A DNA stretch of 7,948 nt from Acidimicrobiia bacterium (GTDB lineage Bacteria > Actinomycetota > Acidimicrobiia > UBA5794 > UBA11373), in contig JALOLI010000045.1 in the NCBI GenBank assembly GCA_025456165.1, forward strand, positions 1 to 7,948, given 5' to 3'. Position numbers and translations under genes: made by a program. The notes under the pieces are model-generated. The model did no database searches. It saw only the letters and a list, made by a program, of their open reading frames with translations, and was not told the origin of the DNA. Shown here in pieces: positions 1-6,944 of this stretch. Position 1 is the first letter of the stretch. Each line of letters starts with the position of its first letter.

Positions 1-881
1 AGGTCGGCGGCAGCGGTGCCGAGGCGGGTGGCCAGCACCCGGTCGAAGGCGGTCGGGGTGCCGCCTCGCTGCAGGTGGCCCAGCACCGTCACCCGAGTCT
101 CGAACCCGGTCAGCTCCTCCAGGATCGGAGCGATCTGGTAGGCCACCCCGCCGAGGCGATCGAAGCCGAAGATGTCTTTGGCGTGCTGGGTCTCGACCGG
201 CGGTATGACACCTTCCGCCACCACCACGATGGAGTAGGCGTGGCCGTGGCGATGACGGCGCCGGAGGACGGTGGCCACCTCCTCCAGGGGCACCGGGTAC
301 TCCGGGACGAGGATGGCGTCGGCGCCTCCGGCCAGGCCGGCGTAGGTGGCGATCCAGCCCCGGGTGCGACCCATGACCTCCACCAGGATGACCCGGTTGT
401 GGGCCTCGGCGGTGGTCACCAGGCGGTCGATGGCGTCGGTGGCGATCTGCACCGCGGTATCGAAGCCGAAGGTGAAGTCGGTGGCGGCGATGTCGTTGTC
501 GATGGTCTTGGGGACCCCGACGACCGGGAAGCCGTCCTCGGCGAGGCGCAGGGCGGTGCGCAGCGTGCCGTCGCCGCCGATCACCACGACCACGTCGAGG
601 TCGTTGGCCTCCAGGGTCCGCCGCACGCTCTCGTAGCCGTCGCCGTGGACGAAGGGGTCCTTGCGGGAGGTGCCCAGCATCGTGCCGCCCCGGCCCAGGA
701 TGCCCCGCACATCGTCGCGGGTCAGCGGCATGGTGCGCCCGTCCATCAGGCCTTCCCAGCCGTTGAGGATGCCCACCACCTCGGAGTCGCCGCGGGCGTG
801 CGCCCGCCCGGCAACCCCGCGGATCACGGCGTTCAGGCCGGGGCAGTCGCCCCCGGCGGTGAGGACCCCGATGACGGACAC
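1..881 (-). CDS. pfkA: 6-phosphofructokinase, ATP-type signature (3' end cut by window edge)
   Basis: Predicted cytoplasmic enzyme that phosphorylates fructose 6-phosphate to fructose 1,6-bisphosphate in glycolysis. The window holds 293 codons without a stop. The family is usually about 340 residues in actinobacteria, so roughly 45-50 C-terminal residues lie outside. Visible motifs are the N-terminal loop TAGGDCPGLN (8-17), GGDGT (102-106), PKTIDND (124-130, catalytic base expected at D128), VEVMGR (167-172), AEG (222-224) and LGHLQRGG (267-274), with R263, H269 and R272 in the sugar-phosphate pocket. Glycine at 105 is the residue associated with ATP use. Lysine at 125 is the PPi-type residue, but the G/K combination is known from actinomycete ATP enzymes. 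The start is a GTG at 881-879, four bases after GAGGAGG (892-886). The gene lies 83 bp downstream of a paralogue on the same strand and may be co-transcribed with it. The family is near certain; donor specificity is inferred from motifs. Confidence 0.93.
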   Translation of the reverse strand, partial: MSVIGVLTAGGDCPGLNAVIRGVAGRAHARGDSEVVGILNGWEGLMDGRTMPLTRDDVRGILGRGGTMLGTSRKDPFVHGDGYESVRRTLEANDLDVVVVIGGDGTLRTALRLAEDGFPVVGVPKTIDNDIAATDFTFGFDTAVQIATDAIDRLVTTAEAHNRVILVEVMGRTRGWIATYAGLAGGADAILVPEYPVPLEEVATVLRRRHRHGHAYSIVVVAEGVIPPVETQHAKDIFGFDRLGGVAYQIAPILEELTGFETRVTVLGHLQRGGTPTAFDRVLATRLGTAAAD

Positions 882-926
882 GGCGCCTCCTCAAGGCAAG
901 TTCGGCCGGCTCCCGCGATTATCACA

Positions 927-957
927 TTCCGGCGGCCCCAGGGGCGGGCCGGCGGAA
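927..957 (-). terminator. Strong hairpin between the two phosphofructokinase genes
   Basis: Two 12-base arms (927-938 and 946-957) are complementary except for one central mismatch and enclose a 7-base loop. On the minus strand the hairpin starts 7 bases after the stop codon of the upstream phosphofructokinase. No run of T follows it, so it is not a classical intrinsic terminator. It could attenuate read-through into the downstream gene, protect the 3' end of the upstream message, or be a chance product of high GC. Confidence 0.4.
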
Positions 958-964
958 GCCTCGT

Positions 965-2113
965 TCAGTACAAGAACATGGGCTTGCCGGCGACGTGGCG
1001 CACCCGGGGGCGATACTCGTTGATGTCGTACAGCTCGTCCACGTCGACCCGCTTGACGCCCTCCCGGGTCACCGAGATGGGCACATTGGTGTAGGTGCCG
1101 CCCCGCAGGGCCACCATGCGGCCCGACAGGCCTTCGGAGGCCAGATCGGCGGCCATCACGGCGTAGTTGGTGGCCACCATCAGGTCGAGCGAGTCGGGGC
1201 TCCCGGAGCGCATCAGGTAGGCGACCTGCTGGTAGATGATGCCTTCGCCGGTGAGGGCGCGGATCATCTCCCCGGCCTGCGCGCCGATCCCGCCGAGTTT
1301 GCGGTGGCCGAAGGCGTCTTCCTCTCCCGACAGCACCATCTCGCCGCCTTCCAGCACGGCGCCCTCGGAGATGGCCAGCATGGCGTAGTTGCTCGGGTTG
1401 GCTCGCTTGTCGCTCATCAGGAGCGCGGCCAATCGGTTGATATCGGCCGGCACTTCGGAGATGACGGCGCGGTCGATGCTGGCCAGGTAGCTGGTGACCA
1501 GGCAGGTCTCGCCGCTGTAGCGGCCGAACAGCTCCACGACCGCGATGCGCTCGTGGGAGCCGGAGGCGGTGCGCAGGTTGTGCACGAACTGCACGCTGCG
1601 GGTGACCGCGGTGGAGAACCCGATGCAGTAGTCGGTGCCGTGGACGTCGTTGTCCATGGTCTTGGGGATGGCGATGACCCTGACGCCTTCGTCGTGGAGG
1701 CGCAGGGCGTACGAGAGGGTGTCGTCGCCCCCGATGGCGATGACAACACCGATGCCTTGTGACTCGAGCACGCGCAGGGAGTGCGGGGTGAAGTCGAAGG
1801 GCGGCTCGGCGCCGGGGGGAGGGGTCAGGAAGTCCGGCACCGCCTTGGCCCCGACCCGGCCGGGATTCGTACGCGAGGAGTGCAGCACGGTGCCGCCGCT
1901 GCGGTCGATGGTGCGGACTGCTGTGGGGTCCAGCGGGACCAGGTGCTCCTTCACCGATTCGGGGTCGTCCGGATTGGTGTTGAGCAGGCCGCCCCAGCCA
2001 CGCCGGATGCCGACGACCTGGTGGCCGGCCTCGGTCGCCCGCAGGACGACCGCCTTGATGCATGGATTGAGACCCGGGACGTCGCCGCCGCCGGTCAGGA
2101 TGCCGATTCGCAA
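965..2113 (-). CDS. pfp: Phosphofructokinase with pyrophosphate-dependent signature
   Basis: Predicted diphosphate-fructose-6-phosphate 1-phosphotransferase. Enzymes of this type run reversibly between fructose 6-phosphate plus PPi and fructose 1,6-bisphosphate plus phosphate, and some also use sedoheptulose 7-phosphate. Counting from the TTG at 2113-2111 (382 aa), the N-terminal loop is [15 protein letters not shown] lies at 128-132 with D131 in the donor-deciding position, and PKTMDND at 150-156 with K151. D131 plus K151 is the established PPi combination. The sugar-phosphate pocket differs from the neighbour: ELFGR (194-198) replaces EVMGR, and YLMRSG (299-304) replaces HLQRGG, so His becomes Tyr. 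A Pro-rich stretch around 85-110 makes it about 18 residues longer there than the neighbour. TTG is preferred because GAGGAGG (2125-2119) is five bases from it and the protein then begins [15 protein letters not shown] one codon upstream (2116) is the alternative. The divergent neighbour is dnaE. Family certain; PPi use likely but not proven. Confidence 0.92.
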   Translation of the reverse strand: MRIGILTGGGDVPGLNPCIKAVVLRATEAGHQVVGIRRGWGGLLNTNPDDPESVKEHLVPLDPTAVRTIDRSGGTVLHSSRTNPGRVGAKAVPDFLTPPPGAEPPFDFTPHSLRVLESQGIGVVIAIGGDDTLSYALRLHDEGVRVIAIPKTMDNDVHGTDYCIGFSTAVTRSVQFVHNLRTASGSHERIAVVELFGRYSGETCLVTSYLASIDRAVISEVPADINRLAALLMSDKRANPSNYAMLAISEGAVLEGGEMVLSGEEDAFGHRKLGGIGAQAGEMIRALTGEGIIYQQVAYLMRSGSPDSLDLMVATNYAVMAADLASEGLSGRMVALRGGTYTNVPISVTREGVKRVDVDELYDINEYRPRVRHVAGKPMFLY

Positions 2114-2118
2114 CACAG

Positions 2119-2125
2119 CCTCCTC
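2119..2125 (-). promoter_or_regulatory. Ribosome binding site of the PPi-type phosphofructokinase
   Basis: GAGGAGG on the minus strand. It is five bases from the TTG at 2113 but only two from the GTG at 2116. The other clear sites in this window sit four to five bases from their starts, which favours the TTG. Confidence 0.7.
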
Positions 2126-2154
2126 ATTGGCCCTCTTCGGTGGTGCGGCGGGGG

Positions 2155-2160
2155 ATTGTA
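2155..2160 (-). promoter_or_regulatory. Candidate -10 element for the phosphofructokinase pair
   Basis: TACAAT on the minus strand matches the TAnnnT pattern of housekeeping actinobacterial -10 boxes. Transcription would start near 2148 and give a leader of roughly 30 bases. No TTGACA-like -35 lies at 17-18 bases, so support rests on the -10 match and position. Confidence 0.4.
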
Positions 2161-2211
2161 GGGGGAGGGCGCCGGTCTCCCGGGGGGGGAACGGCGCCGT
2201 GGCGTCGGTGG

Positions 2212-2217
2212 TAAGGT
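2212..2217 (+). promoter_or_regulatory. Candidate -10 element for dnaE
   Basis: TAAGGT, again a TAnnnT box, is placed to start transcription near 2224 with a leader of about 32 bases before the TTG start. The -35 region is not recognisable. A 10-bp perfect palindrome, ACGGCGCCGT (2191-2200), lies where a -35 or operator would be, but such palindromes are common in DNA this GC-rich. If this promoter is right, an in-frame GTG at 2208 cannot be the dnaE start. Confidence 0.4.
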
Positions 2218-2244
2218 GCGGCGGCTCTTACACCTCTGTAGTTC

Positions 2245-2250
2245 GGGAGG
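2245..2250 (+). promoter_or_regulatory. Ribosome binding site fixing the dnaE start
   Basis: GGGAGG followed by a five-base spacer and then TTG at 2256. No other in-frame ATG, GTG or TTG near the beginning of the conserved PHP domain has such a site, so this decides the start. Confidence 0.75.
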
Positions 2251-2255
2251 GCGGC

Positions 2256-5200
2256 TTGCGTCCGCCGGGCTTCGTTCACCTGCATCTGCATACCGAATAC
2301 TCCATGCTCGACGGCGCCGCCCGGGTCGAGGAGGTGGTCGCCGCGGTCGCCGCCGACGGCCAGCCGGCGGCGGCGATCACCGACCACGGGGTGCTCTACG
2401 GCGCCGTCGACTTCTACAAGGCAGCAGTCGCGGCAGGGATCAAGCCGATCATCGGCATCGAGGCCTATCTCACCCCGGGCTCCCGCTTCGATCGGCCGCC
2501 GCGCCGCGATGACCTGCGGTACCACATCACCCTGCTGGCCATGGACGAGACCGGCTACCACAACCTGATCAAGCTGGCCAGCCGGGCTTTCCTGGAGGGC
2601 TTCTACTACAAGCCGCGCATGGACGTGGAACTGCTCGCCGAGTACCACCAGGGGCTGGTGGGCACCACCGGCTGCCTGGGGGGTCACGTGCCCCAGCTCC
2701 TCGCTCCCGACGCCTATGGGGAGGAAGGGAACGTCGGGGTAGCGCGCGACTTCGAAGCCGCCGTGTCCGCCGCGGCCATGTACCAGGATCTCTTTGGGAA
2801 GGACAACTTCTTCGTGGAGGTGATGGACCACGGGGTGCCGGCGCAGCAGCGAGTGCTGCCCGACCTGGTGGCCATCTCCCGGCGCATCGGCGCCCCCCTC
2901 CTCGCCTCGAACGACTGCCACTACACCCGCGCGGAGGAAGCAGAGTCTCACGACGTGCTGCTGTGCATCCAGACCGGGGCCCAGATGTCGGACCCGGGCC
3001 GCTTCAAGTTCCATGGTGGCGGCTACTGGGTGAAGCCGGCCGCGCAGATGCGCGCCCTGTTCCCCGCCGCGGAGTTCCCCGGGGCCTGCGACAACACGCT
3101 GGCGGTCGCCGAGCGAGCTTCGCTGGAACTGGAGTTCGGGCGGATCCTCCTGCCCCACTTCCCGGTCCCGGCCGGGCAGACCGAGGCCTCTTACCTTCGG
3201 GGCCTCGCCTCCGCCGGCGCCCGGGAGCGCTACGGGGACCTGCTTCCCCCCGTCGTGCAGGAGCGCCTGGACTACGAGCTGCGGGTCATCGAGGACATGG
3301 GGTTCCCCGCCTACTTCCTCATCGTGTGGGACCTGATGCGCTATGCCCGCGAGCAGGGCATCCGCACCGGGCCCGGGCGGGGGAGCGCCGCCGGGTCCCT
3401 CGTGTCCTACGCACTGCGCATCACCGACCTCGACCCGCTGCGCTACGGCCTGATCTTCGAGCGATTCTTGAACCCGGGCCGGCGCCAGCTCCCCGACATA
3501 GACATGGACTTCGATGAGCGCTACCGGGGCGAGGTGATCCGCTACGTGGCCGAGCGCTACGGCTCGGACCACGTGGCCCAGATCGTCACCTTCTCCACCA
3601 TCAAAGGGCGCCAGGCCCTGCGCGACTCCGCCCGGGTGCTGGGCTTTGCGTACGCGGTCGGCGACCGGGTGGCCAAGGCGATGCCCTCGCCGATACTGGG
3701 GCGTGAGGCCACGCTGGCCCAGGCGCTGGAGCCGCCCGGCGAGGGTGCCGACAACGTGCTCCGCGACTTCTACGCCAACGCCGCCGGGCTCCGGGAACTG
3801 CACGCCGCGGACCCCGAGGCACGCCGGGTGATCGACACGGCGCGAGGGCTCGAGGGGCTGCGGCGCCAGGACTCCATCCACGCCGCCGCGGTGGTCATCT
3901 CTCCGGCCCCGATCACCGAGATCGTGCCCATCCAGCAGAAGGGGGAGGGGGCCGAGATCGTCACCCAGTTCGAGATGCACGCCATCGAAGAGCTGGGCCT
4001 GCTGAAGATGGACTTCCTCGGGTTGCGGAACCTGTCGACGATCGAGCGGTCGCTGGAGCTGATCGAGGAGAACACCGGGTCCCGTCCCGACATCGACGGG
4101 GTGCCTCTCGACGACCCGGCGGTGTACGCCATGCTGGCGCGCGGGGACGCCATAGGCATCTTCCAGTTGGAGGGCGGCGGCATGCGTGCCCTGATGCGCA
4201 GCCTGCGCCCCGACCGCTTCGAGGACATCATCGCTCTCGTCTCGCTCTACCGGCCGGGCCCGATGGGGGCGGGGACGCACAACCTGTACGCCGACCGCAA
4301 GAACGGCCGGGTGGCGGTGGAGTACCCCCATCCCGACCTCGAGGCGATCCTGGCCGAGACCCACGGGATCATGGTCTACCAGGAGCAGGTCATGCAGGCC
4401 GCCCAGATCATGGCGGGCTACTCCATGATCGAAGCCGACACCCTGCGCAAGGCCATGGGGAAGAAGATCCCCGCAGTCATGGCCCGGCAGCAGGAGCAGT
4501 TCGTGAGGGGCTGCTCCGATCGGGGCCACCCGGAGGCGCTGGGCCGCCACCTCTTCGAGCAGATATCGCACTTCGCCGGCTACGGGTTCAACAAGTCCCA
4601 TGCCGCCGGCTACGCGCTGATCGCCTACCAGACCGCCTGGCTAAAGGCCCGTTTCCCGGCGGAGTACATGGCGGCCCTGCTCACCTCGGCCAAGCGGGAC
4701 AAGGACCGCACCGCCCTCTACCTGAACGAGTGCCGGGCCATGGGCTTGCGGGTGCTGGTCCCCGACGTGAACCGCTCCGAGTCGGACTTCGCGGCACGCC
4801 ACGGGGTGGTGCTGTTCGGCCTTTCGGCGGTGCGCAACGTGGGCGAGGGGGTGGTGGACCTCATCGCTCGCGAGCGGCGGCGGGGCGGGCCCTACTCCGA
4901 CTTCCAGGACTTCGTGAACCGCGTCGACCCCTCCGTCCTCAACAAGCGCACGGTGGAGTCGCTCATCAAGGCAGGCGCCTTCGACGCCACCGGAGCGCCG
5001 CGGCAAGGGCTGCTGGCGGTCTTCGAGCAGGCGATCGACGCCGCCATTACCCGCCGGCGGGCCGAGGACATGGGGCAGTTCTCGCTCTTCGGCGGCCAGG
5101 AGGAATTCCTGCAGGAAACGGCGATCGTGATCCCCGATGTGGAGTGGGACAAGCCCACCAGGCTCGCCTTTGAGAAAGAGATGCTGGGCCTCTATGTGTC

Positions 5201-5768
5201 GGATCACCCTCTCTTCGGGGTGGAGACGGCGCTGCGGGCGGCGGCCACCACTTCGCTGGCGGCGCTGGCCGACGAGAAGGACGCGGCGACCGTGACCGTG
5301 GGTGGGATCGTGGGGGCGGTGAACCGGCGCTACACCAAGTCGGGGGAGTTGATGCTCTACTTCCAGCTCGAGGACCTGGAGGGGAGCGCCGAGGTGGTCT
5401 GCTTCCCGCGCACGACCACGGAGCACGGGCACAAGGTGCGCCCCGACGCCATCCTCGTGGTGAGCGCCCGGGTGGACCAGCGGGGGGATGCGGTGAAGCT
5501 GATCGCCCTCTCTCTGGCCGAGCCCGACCTGTCGAGCGGCCCCACGGTCCGGCTGCAGGTGCCCGCAACGCGCATGTCACGCGAGTTCGCCGCCCGGCTG
5601 CGGGCGGTGCTTTCCAATCATCCCGGTGTGGCCCCGGTCTTCCTCCACATGACCGGGGGCGAGCAGGACACGGTGGTACGCCTCGGCGACGAGCACCGTG
5701 TCGAGCCGCGCACCGCCCTCTACGCCGAGTTGCGCGAGCTGCTGGGACCCTCGGCCATCCTCCGTTGA
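2256..5768 (+). CDS. dnaE: DNA polymerase III alpha subunit (DnaE1 type)
   Basis: Catalytic subunit of the chromosomal replicase, 1170 aa from the TTG start, close to mycobacterial DnaE1 in length. The N-terminal PHP domain (about 6-225) begins FVHLHLHTEYSMLDGA. It retains all nine metal-site positions I could place by comparison with mycobacterial DnaE1: H10, H12, D19, H44, E69, H90, C140, D220 and H222. In mycobacteria this domain is the proofreading 3'-5' exonuclease, so intrinsic proofreading is predicted here. The polymerase core has GPGRGSAAGS (372-381), PDIDMDF (413-419, catalytic D416 and D418), KMDFLGLRNL with D586 as the third aspartate, and YGFNKSHAAGYA (776-787). A helix-hairpin-helix region around 890-920 is followed by the clamp-binding motif QFSLF (941-945) and an OB fold (about 1013-1085). 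The open frame extends upstream to 1635 antisense to the phosphofructokinase, but that part has no family similarity. The stop overlaps a TTG at 5765. No damage is visible. Confidence 0.98.
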   Translation: MRPPGFVHLHLHTEYSMLDGAARVEEVVAAVAADGQPAAAITDHGVLYGAVDFYKAAVAAGIKPIIGIEAYLTPGSRFDRPPRRDDLRYHITLLAMDETGYHNLIKLASRAFLEGFYYKPRMDVELLAEYHQGLVGTTGCLGGHVPQLLAPDAYGEEGNVGVARDFEAAVSAAAMYQDLFGKDNFFVEVMDHGVPAQQRVLPDLVAISRRIGAPLLASNDCHYTRAEEAESHDVLLCIQTGAQMSDPGRFKFHGGGYWVKPAAQMRALFPAAEFPGACDNTLAVAERASLELEFGRILLPHFPVPAGQTEASYLRGLASAGARERYGDLLPPVVQERLDYELRVIEDMGFPAYFLIVWDLMRYAREQGIRTGPGRGSAAGSLVSYALRITDLDPLRYGLIFERFLNPGRRQLPDIDMDFDERYRGEVIRYVAERYGSDHVAQIVTFSTIKGRQALRDSARVLGFAYAVGDRVAKAMPSPILGREATLAQALEPPGEGADNVLRDFYANAAGLRELHAADPEARRVIDTARGLEGLRRQDSIHAAAVVISPAPITEIVPIQQKGEGAEIVTQFEMHAIEELGLLKMDFLGLRNLSTIERSLELIEENTGSRPDIDGVPLDDPAVYAMLARGDAIGIFQLEGGGMRALMRSLRPDRFEDIIALVSLYRPGPMGAGTHNLYADRKNGRVAVEYPHPDLEAILAETHGIMVYQEQVMQAAQIMAGYSMIEADTLRKAMGKKIPAVMARQQEQFVRGCSDRGHPEALGRHLFEQISHFAGYGFNKSHAAGYALIAYQTAWLKARFPAEYMAALLTSAKRDKDRTALYLNECRAMGLRVLVPDVNRSESDFAARHGVVLFGLSAVRNVGEGVVDLIARERRRGGPYSDFQDFVNRVDPSVLNKRTVESLIKAGAFDATGAPRQGLLAVFEQAIDAAITRRRAEDMGQFSLFGGQEEFLQETAIVIPDVEWDKPTRLAFEKEMLGLYVSDHPLFGVETALRAAATTSLAALADEKDAATVTVGGIVGAVNRRYTKSGELMLYFQLEDLEGSAEVVCFPRTTTEHGHKVRPDAILVVSARVDQRGDAVKLIALSLAEPDLSSGPTVRLQVPATRMSREFAARLRAVLSNHPGVAPVFLHMTGGEQDTVVRLGDEHRVEPRTALYAELRELLGPSAILR

Positions 5769-5790
5769 TCGCAAAGACGGCGGTTCCCGG

Positions 5791-5796
5791 TAGTCT
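5791..5796 (+). promoter_or_regulatory. Candidate -10 element for the transglycosylase-like gene
   Basis: TAGTCT in the 47-bp gap after dnaE fits TAnnnT. A start near 5803 would leave a leader of about 12 bases before the ATG at 5816. TTGATC at 5765 could be read as a -35, but the spacing of 20 bases is long. Read-through from dnaE is the alternative. Confidence 0.3.
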
Positions 5797-5815
5797 CGGT
5801 CGGGGCAGAAGAGGG

Positions 5816-6871
5816 ATGAACCGCAAGATCCTGATTTCTTCACTTGTGGTGGTGCTCGTCTCGGTGGCCTTCCCAGCCGTGGCGGCCGGGGCTCGGGTGA
5901 CCGACGAGCAGCTGCGGCGCGCCGTCGAGGACCTGGACCGGGCTCGTTCTGAGGCTGGGTTCGCCGGCGCAGAGCTGGCGGCGGCGCGCTCCGAGGCGGC
6001 CCGGCTGCGCTCCCGGCTCGAGGGTCTGACAGACCAGGTGGCCGCCGCCGAGGTGGCGTTTGCCGGGGCGCGGCAGGAGGCGCGGGCCCGGGCCCGGGCG
6101 CTGTACGTCTCCGTTGGGGTGGGCAGCTCCGCGACGGGTGAGATCGGCCCGGAGGCCGTGGTGAGGCAGGCCTACGCCTCTGCCGTCGCCAGTCGTGACC
6201 GGGAGGTGGTCAACGGCCTGGCGGCCGCGGCGGCCGACCGGGACCGGCTGCGCTCCTCTCTGCGGGAGGCGGCGGGCGAGCAGGCCCGCCTGGCGCGGCG
6301 CCTGGAGGATCTGGCGACCGAGGCGGGCCGGACGCTGGCCGAGGCGGAGGCGGAATACGCCCGGGTGCGCACCGCCTGGGAGGTCCAGGAGGCGGAACGG
6401 CGAGCGGCCGCGGCGGCTGCTGCCGCCGCCCAGACCTCCACGACGACCTCCCCTACCACCACCGTGCCGGCCGTCATCACCACGACGACGGCCGCGACCA
6501 CGACGACCGGGACGGGCCCGGCCACGACCACCACGCTGCCCGATCCGGTGGATGGGGGACTGTTCCCCCCGCTGGTGGAGCGCTGGCGGCCCCTGGTGGC
6601 GGCCTACTTCCCGGCGAACCTGGTAGACGAGGCGCTGGCGGTCATCCGCTGCGAGAGCTTCGGCGACCCCTCCCTGGTGAACCCTTCGAGCGGGGCCTCC
6701 GGCCTGTTCCAGCACATGCCGCGCTACTGGCCGGCGCGGGCCGCAGCCGTCGGGTTCCCGGGGGCTTCGCCGCTGGAAGCCGAGCCGAACGTCGCCGCGG
6801 CCGCCTGGCTCGTCCGGGTGTCCCTGGAGGACGGCCTGCCCGCGTGGTACTTCTGGAGCTGCAAGCCCTGA
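5816..6871 (+). CDS. Secreted coiled-coil protein with C-terminal lytic-transglycosylase-like domain
   Basis: Predicted exported peptidoglycan hydrolase, 351 aa. A signal peptide spans about residues 1-26 (NRK, a hydrophobic run, then AGA as a possible cleavage site). Residues about 29-205 are Ala/Glu/Arg-rich coiled coil with a break near 97-130 (LYVSVGVGSS, then AVVRQAYASAVASRD). This resembles the coiled coils of PcsB, RipC and EnvC cell-separation proteins. A Thr/Pro linker (207-242) leads to a C-terminal domain with RCES (278-281), ASGLFQHMPRYW and a final WSC. E280 is the expected catalytic acid. C279 and C349 could form a disulfide, as in Rpf-like folds. The ATG at 5816 is chosen because it starts the signal peptide. 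GAGG lies almost against it, so the ribosome site is poor and a very short leader is possible. A TTG at 5765 overlapping the dnaE stop would give an N-terminal extension incompatible with a tidy signal peptide. Export and domain order are well supported; activity is inferred. Confidence 0.85.
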   Translation: MNRKILISSLVVVLVSVAFPAVAAGARVTDEQLRRAVEDLDRARSEAGFAGAELAAARSEAARLRSRLEGLTDQVAAAEVAFAGARQEARARARALYVSVGVGSSATGEIGPEAVVRQAYASAVASRDREVVNGLAAAAADRDRLRSSLREAAGEQARLARRLEDLATEAGRTLAEAEAEYARVRTAWEVQEAERRAAAAAAAAAQTSTTTSPTTTVPAVITTTTAATTTTGTGPATTTTLPDPVDGGLFPPLVERWRPLVAAYFPANLVDEALAVIRCESFGDPSLVNPSSGASGLFQHMPRYWPARAAAVGFPGASPLEAEPNVAAAAWLVRVSLEDGLPAWYFWSCKP

Positions 6872-6877
6872 GGGCAT

Positions 6878-6897
6878 TACCCGGGCCTGCCCGGGTA
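6878..6897 (+). terminator. Perfect GC-rich hairpin after the transglycosylase-like gene
   Basis: TACCCGGG (6878-6885) and CCCGGGTA (6890-6897) form an 8-bp perfect stem with a CCTG loop, six bases after the stop codon. No T-run follows. Its place between a stop codon and the next candidate promoter suggests a U-less terminator or a 3'-end stabiliser. Confidence 0.45.
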
Positions 6898-6913
6898 CGC
6901 CGGCCCGGTGCTC

Positions 6914-6919
6914 TACCCT
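6914..6919 (+). promoter_or_regulatory. Candidate -10 element for the 69-aa gene
   Basis: TACCCT fits TAnnnT. A start near 6926 would leave a leader of about 18 bases holding the GGAGG ribosome site (6936-6940). There is no recognisable -35. Confidence 0.3.
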
Positions 6920-6944
6920 TGGCGTCGTCGCCGCCGGAGGAGTG

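Noticed and set aside
75..1094. 339-codon plus-strand frame over the phosphofructokinases
   Set aside because: It crosses the end of one conserved minus-strand gene and the start of another. The composition is shadow-like (runs of Gly, Asp, His), and no ribosome site was noted.
2182..2189. Run of eight G as a phase-variation tract
   Set aside because: It lies in the noncoding divergent region with no reading frame to switch. It could still affect promoter spacing or be a sequencing length error, but nothing here supports phase variation.
2188..2206. ECF sigma-factor promoter (GGAAC ... CGTC) upstream of dnaE
   Set aside because: The gap between the two half-elements is only about 10 bases, far short of the usual 15-17.
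1635..2255. 207-codon upstream extension of the dnaE frame
   Set aside because: It runs antisense to the phosphofructokinase and has no similarity to DnaE N-termini. A TTG with a well-placed GGGAGG at 2256 starts exactly before the PHP domain.
2124..4601. 825-codon open frame antisense to dnaE
   Set aside because: It lies wholly opposite the conserved PHP and polymerase domains, and its predicted protein is His/Gly/Val-rich low-complexity sequence typical of a GC-rich shadow frame. There is no family motif.
6434..6541. ACC/ACG-rich tandem-looking DNA repeat
   Set aside because: It is the coding sequence of the Thr/Pro linker. Irregular codon order and preserved frame argue for a protein linker rather than a DNA repeat element.
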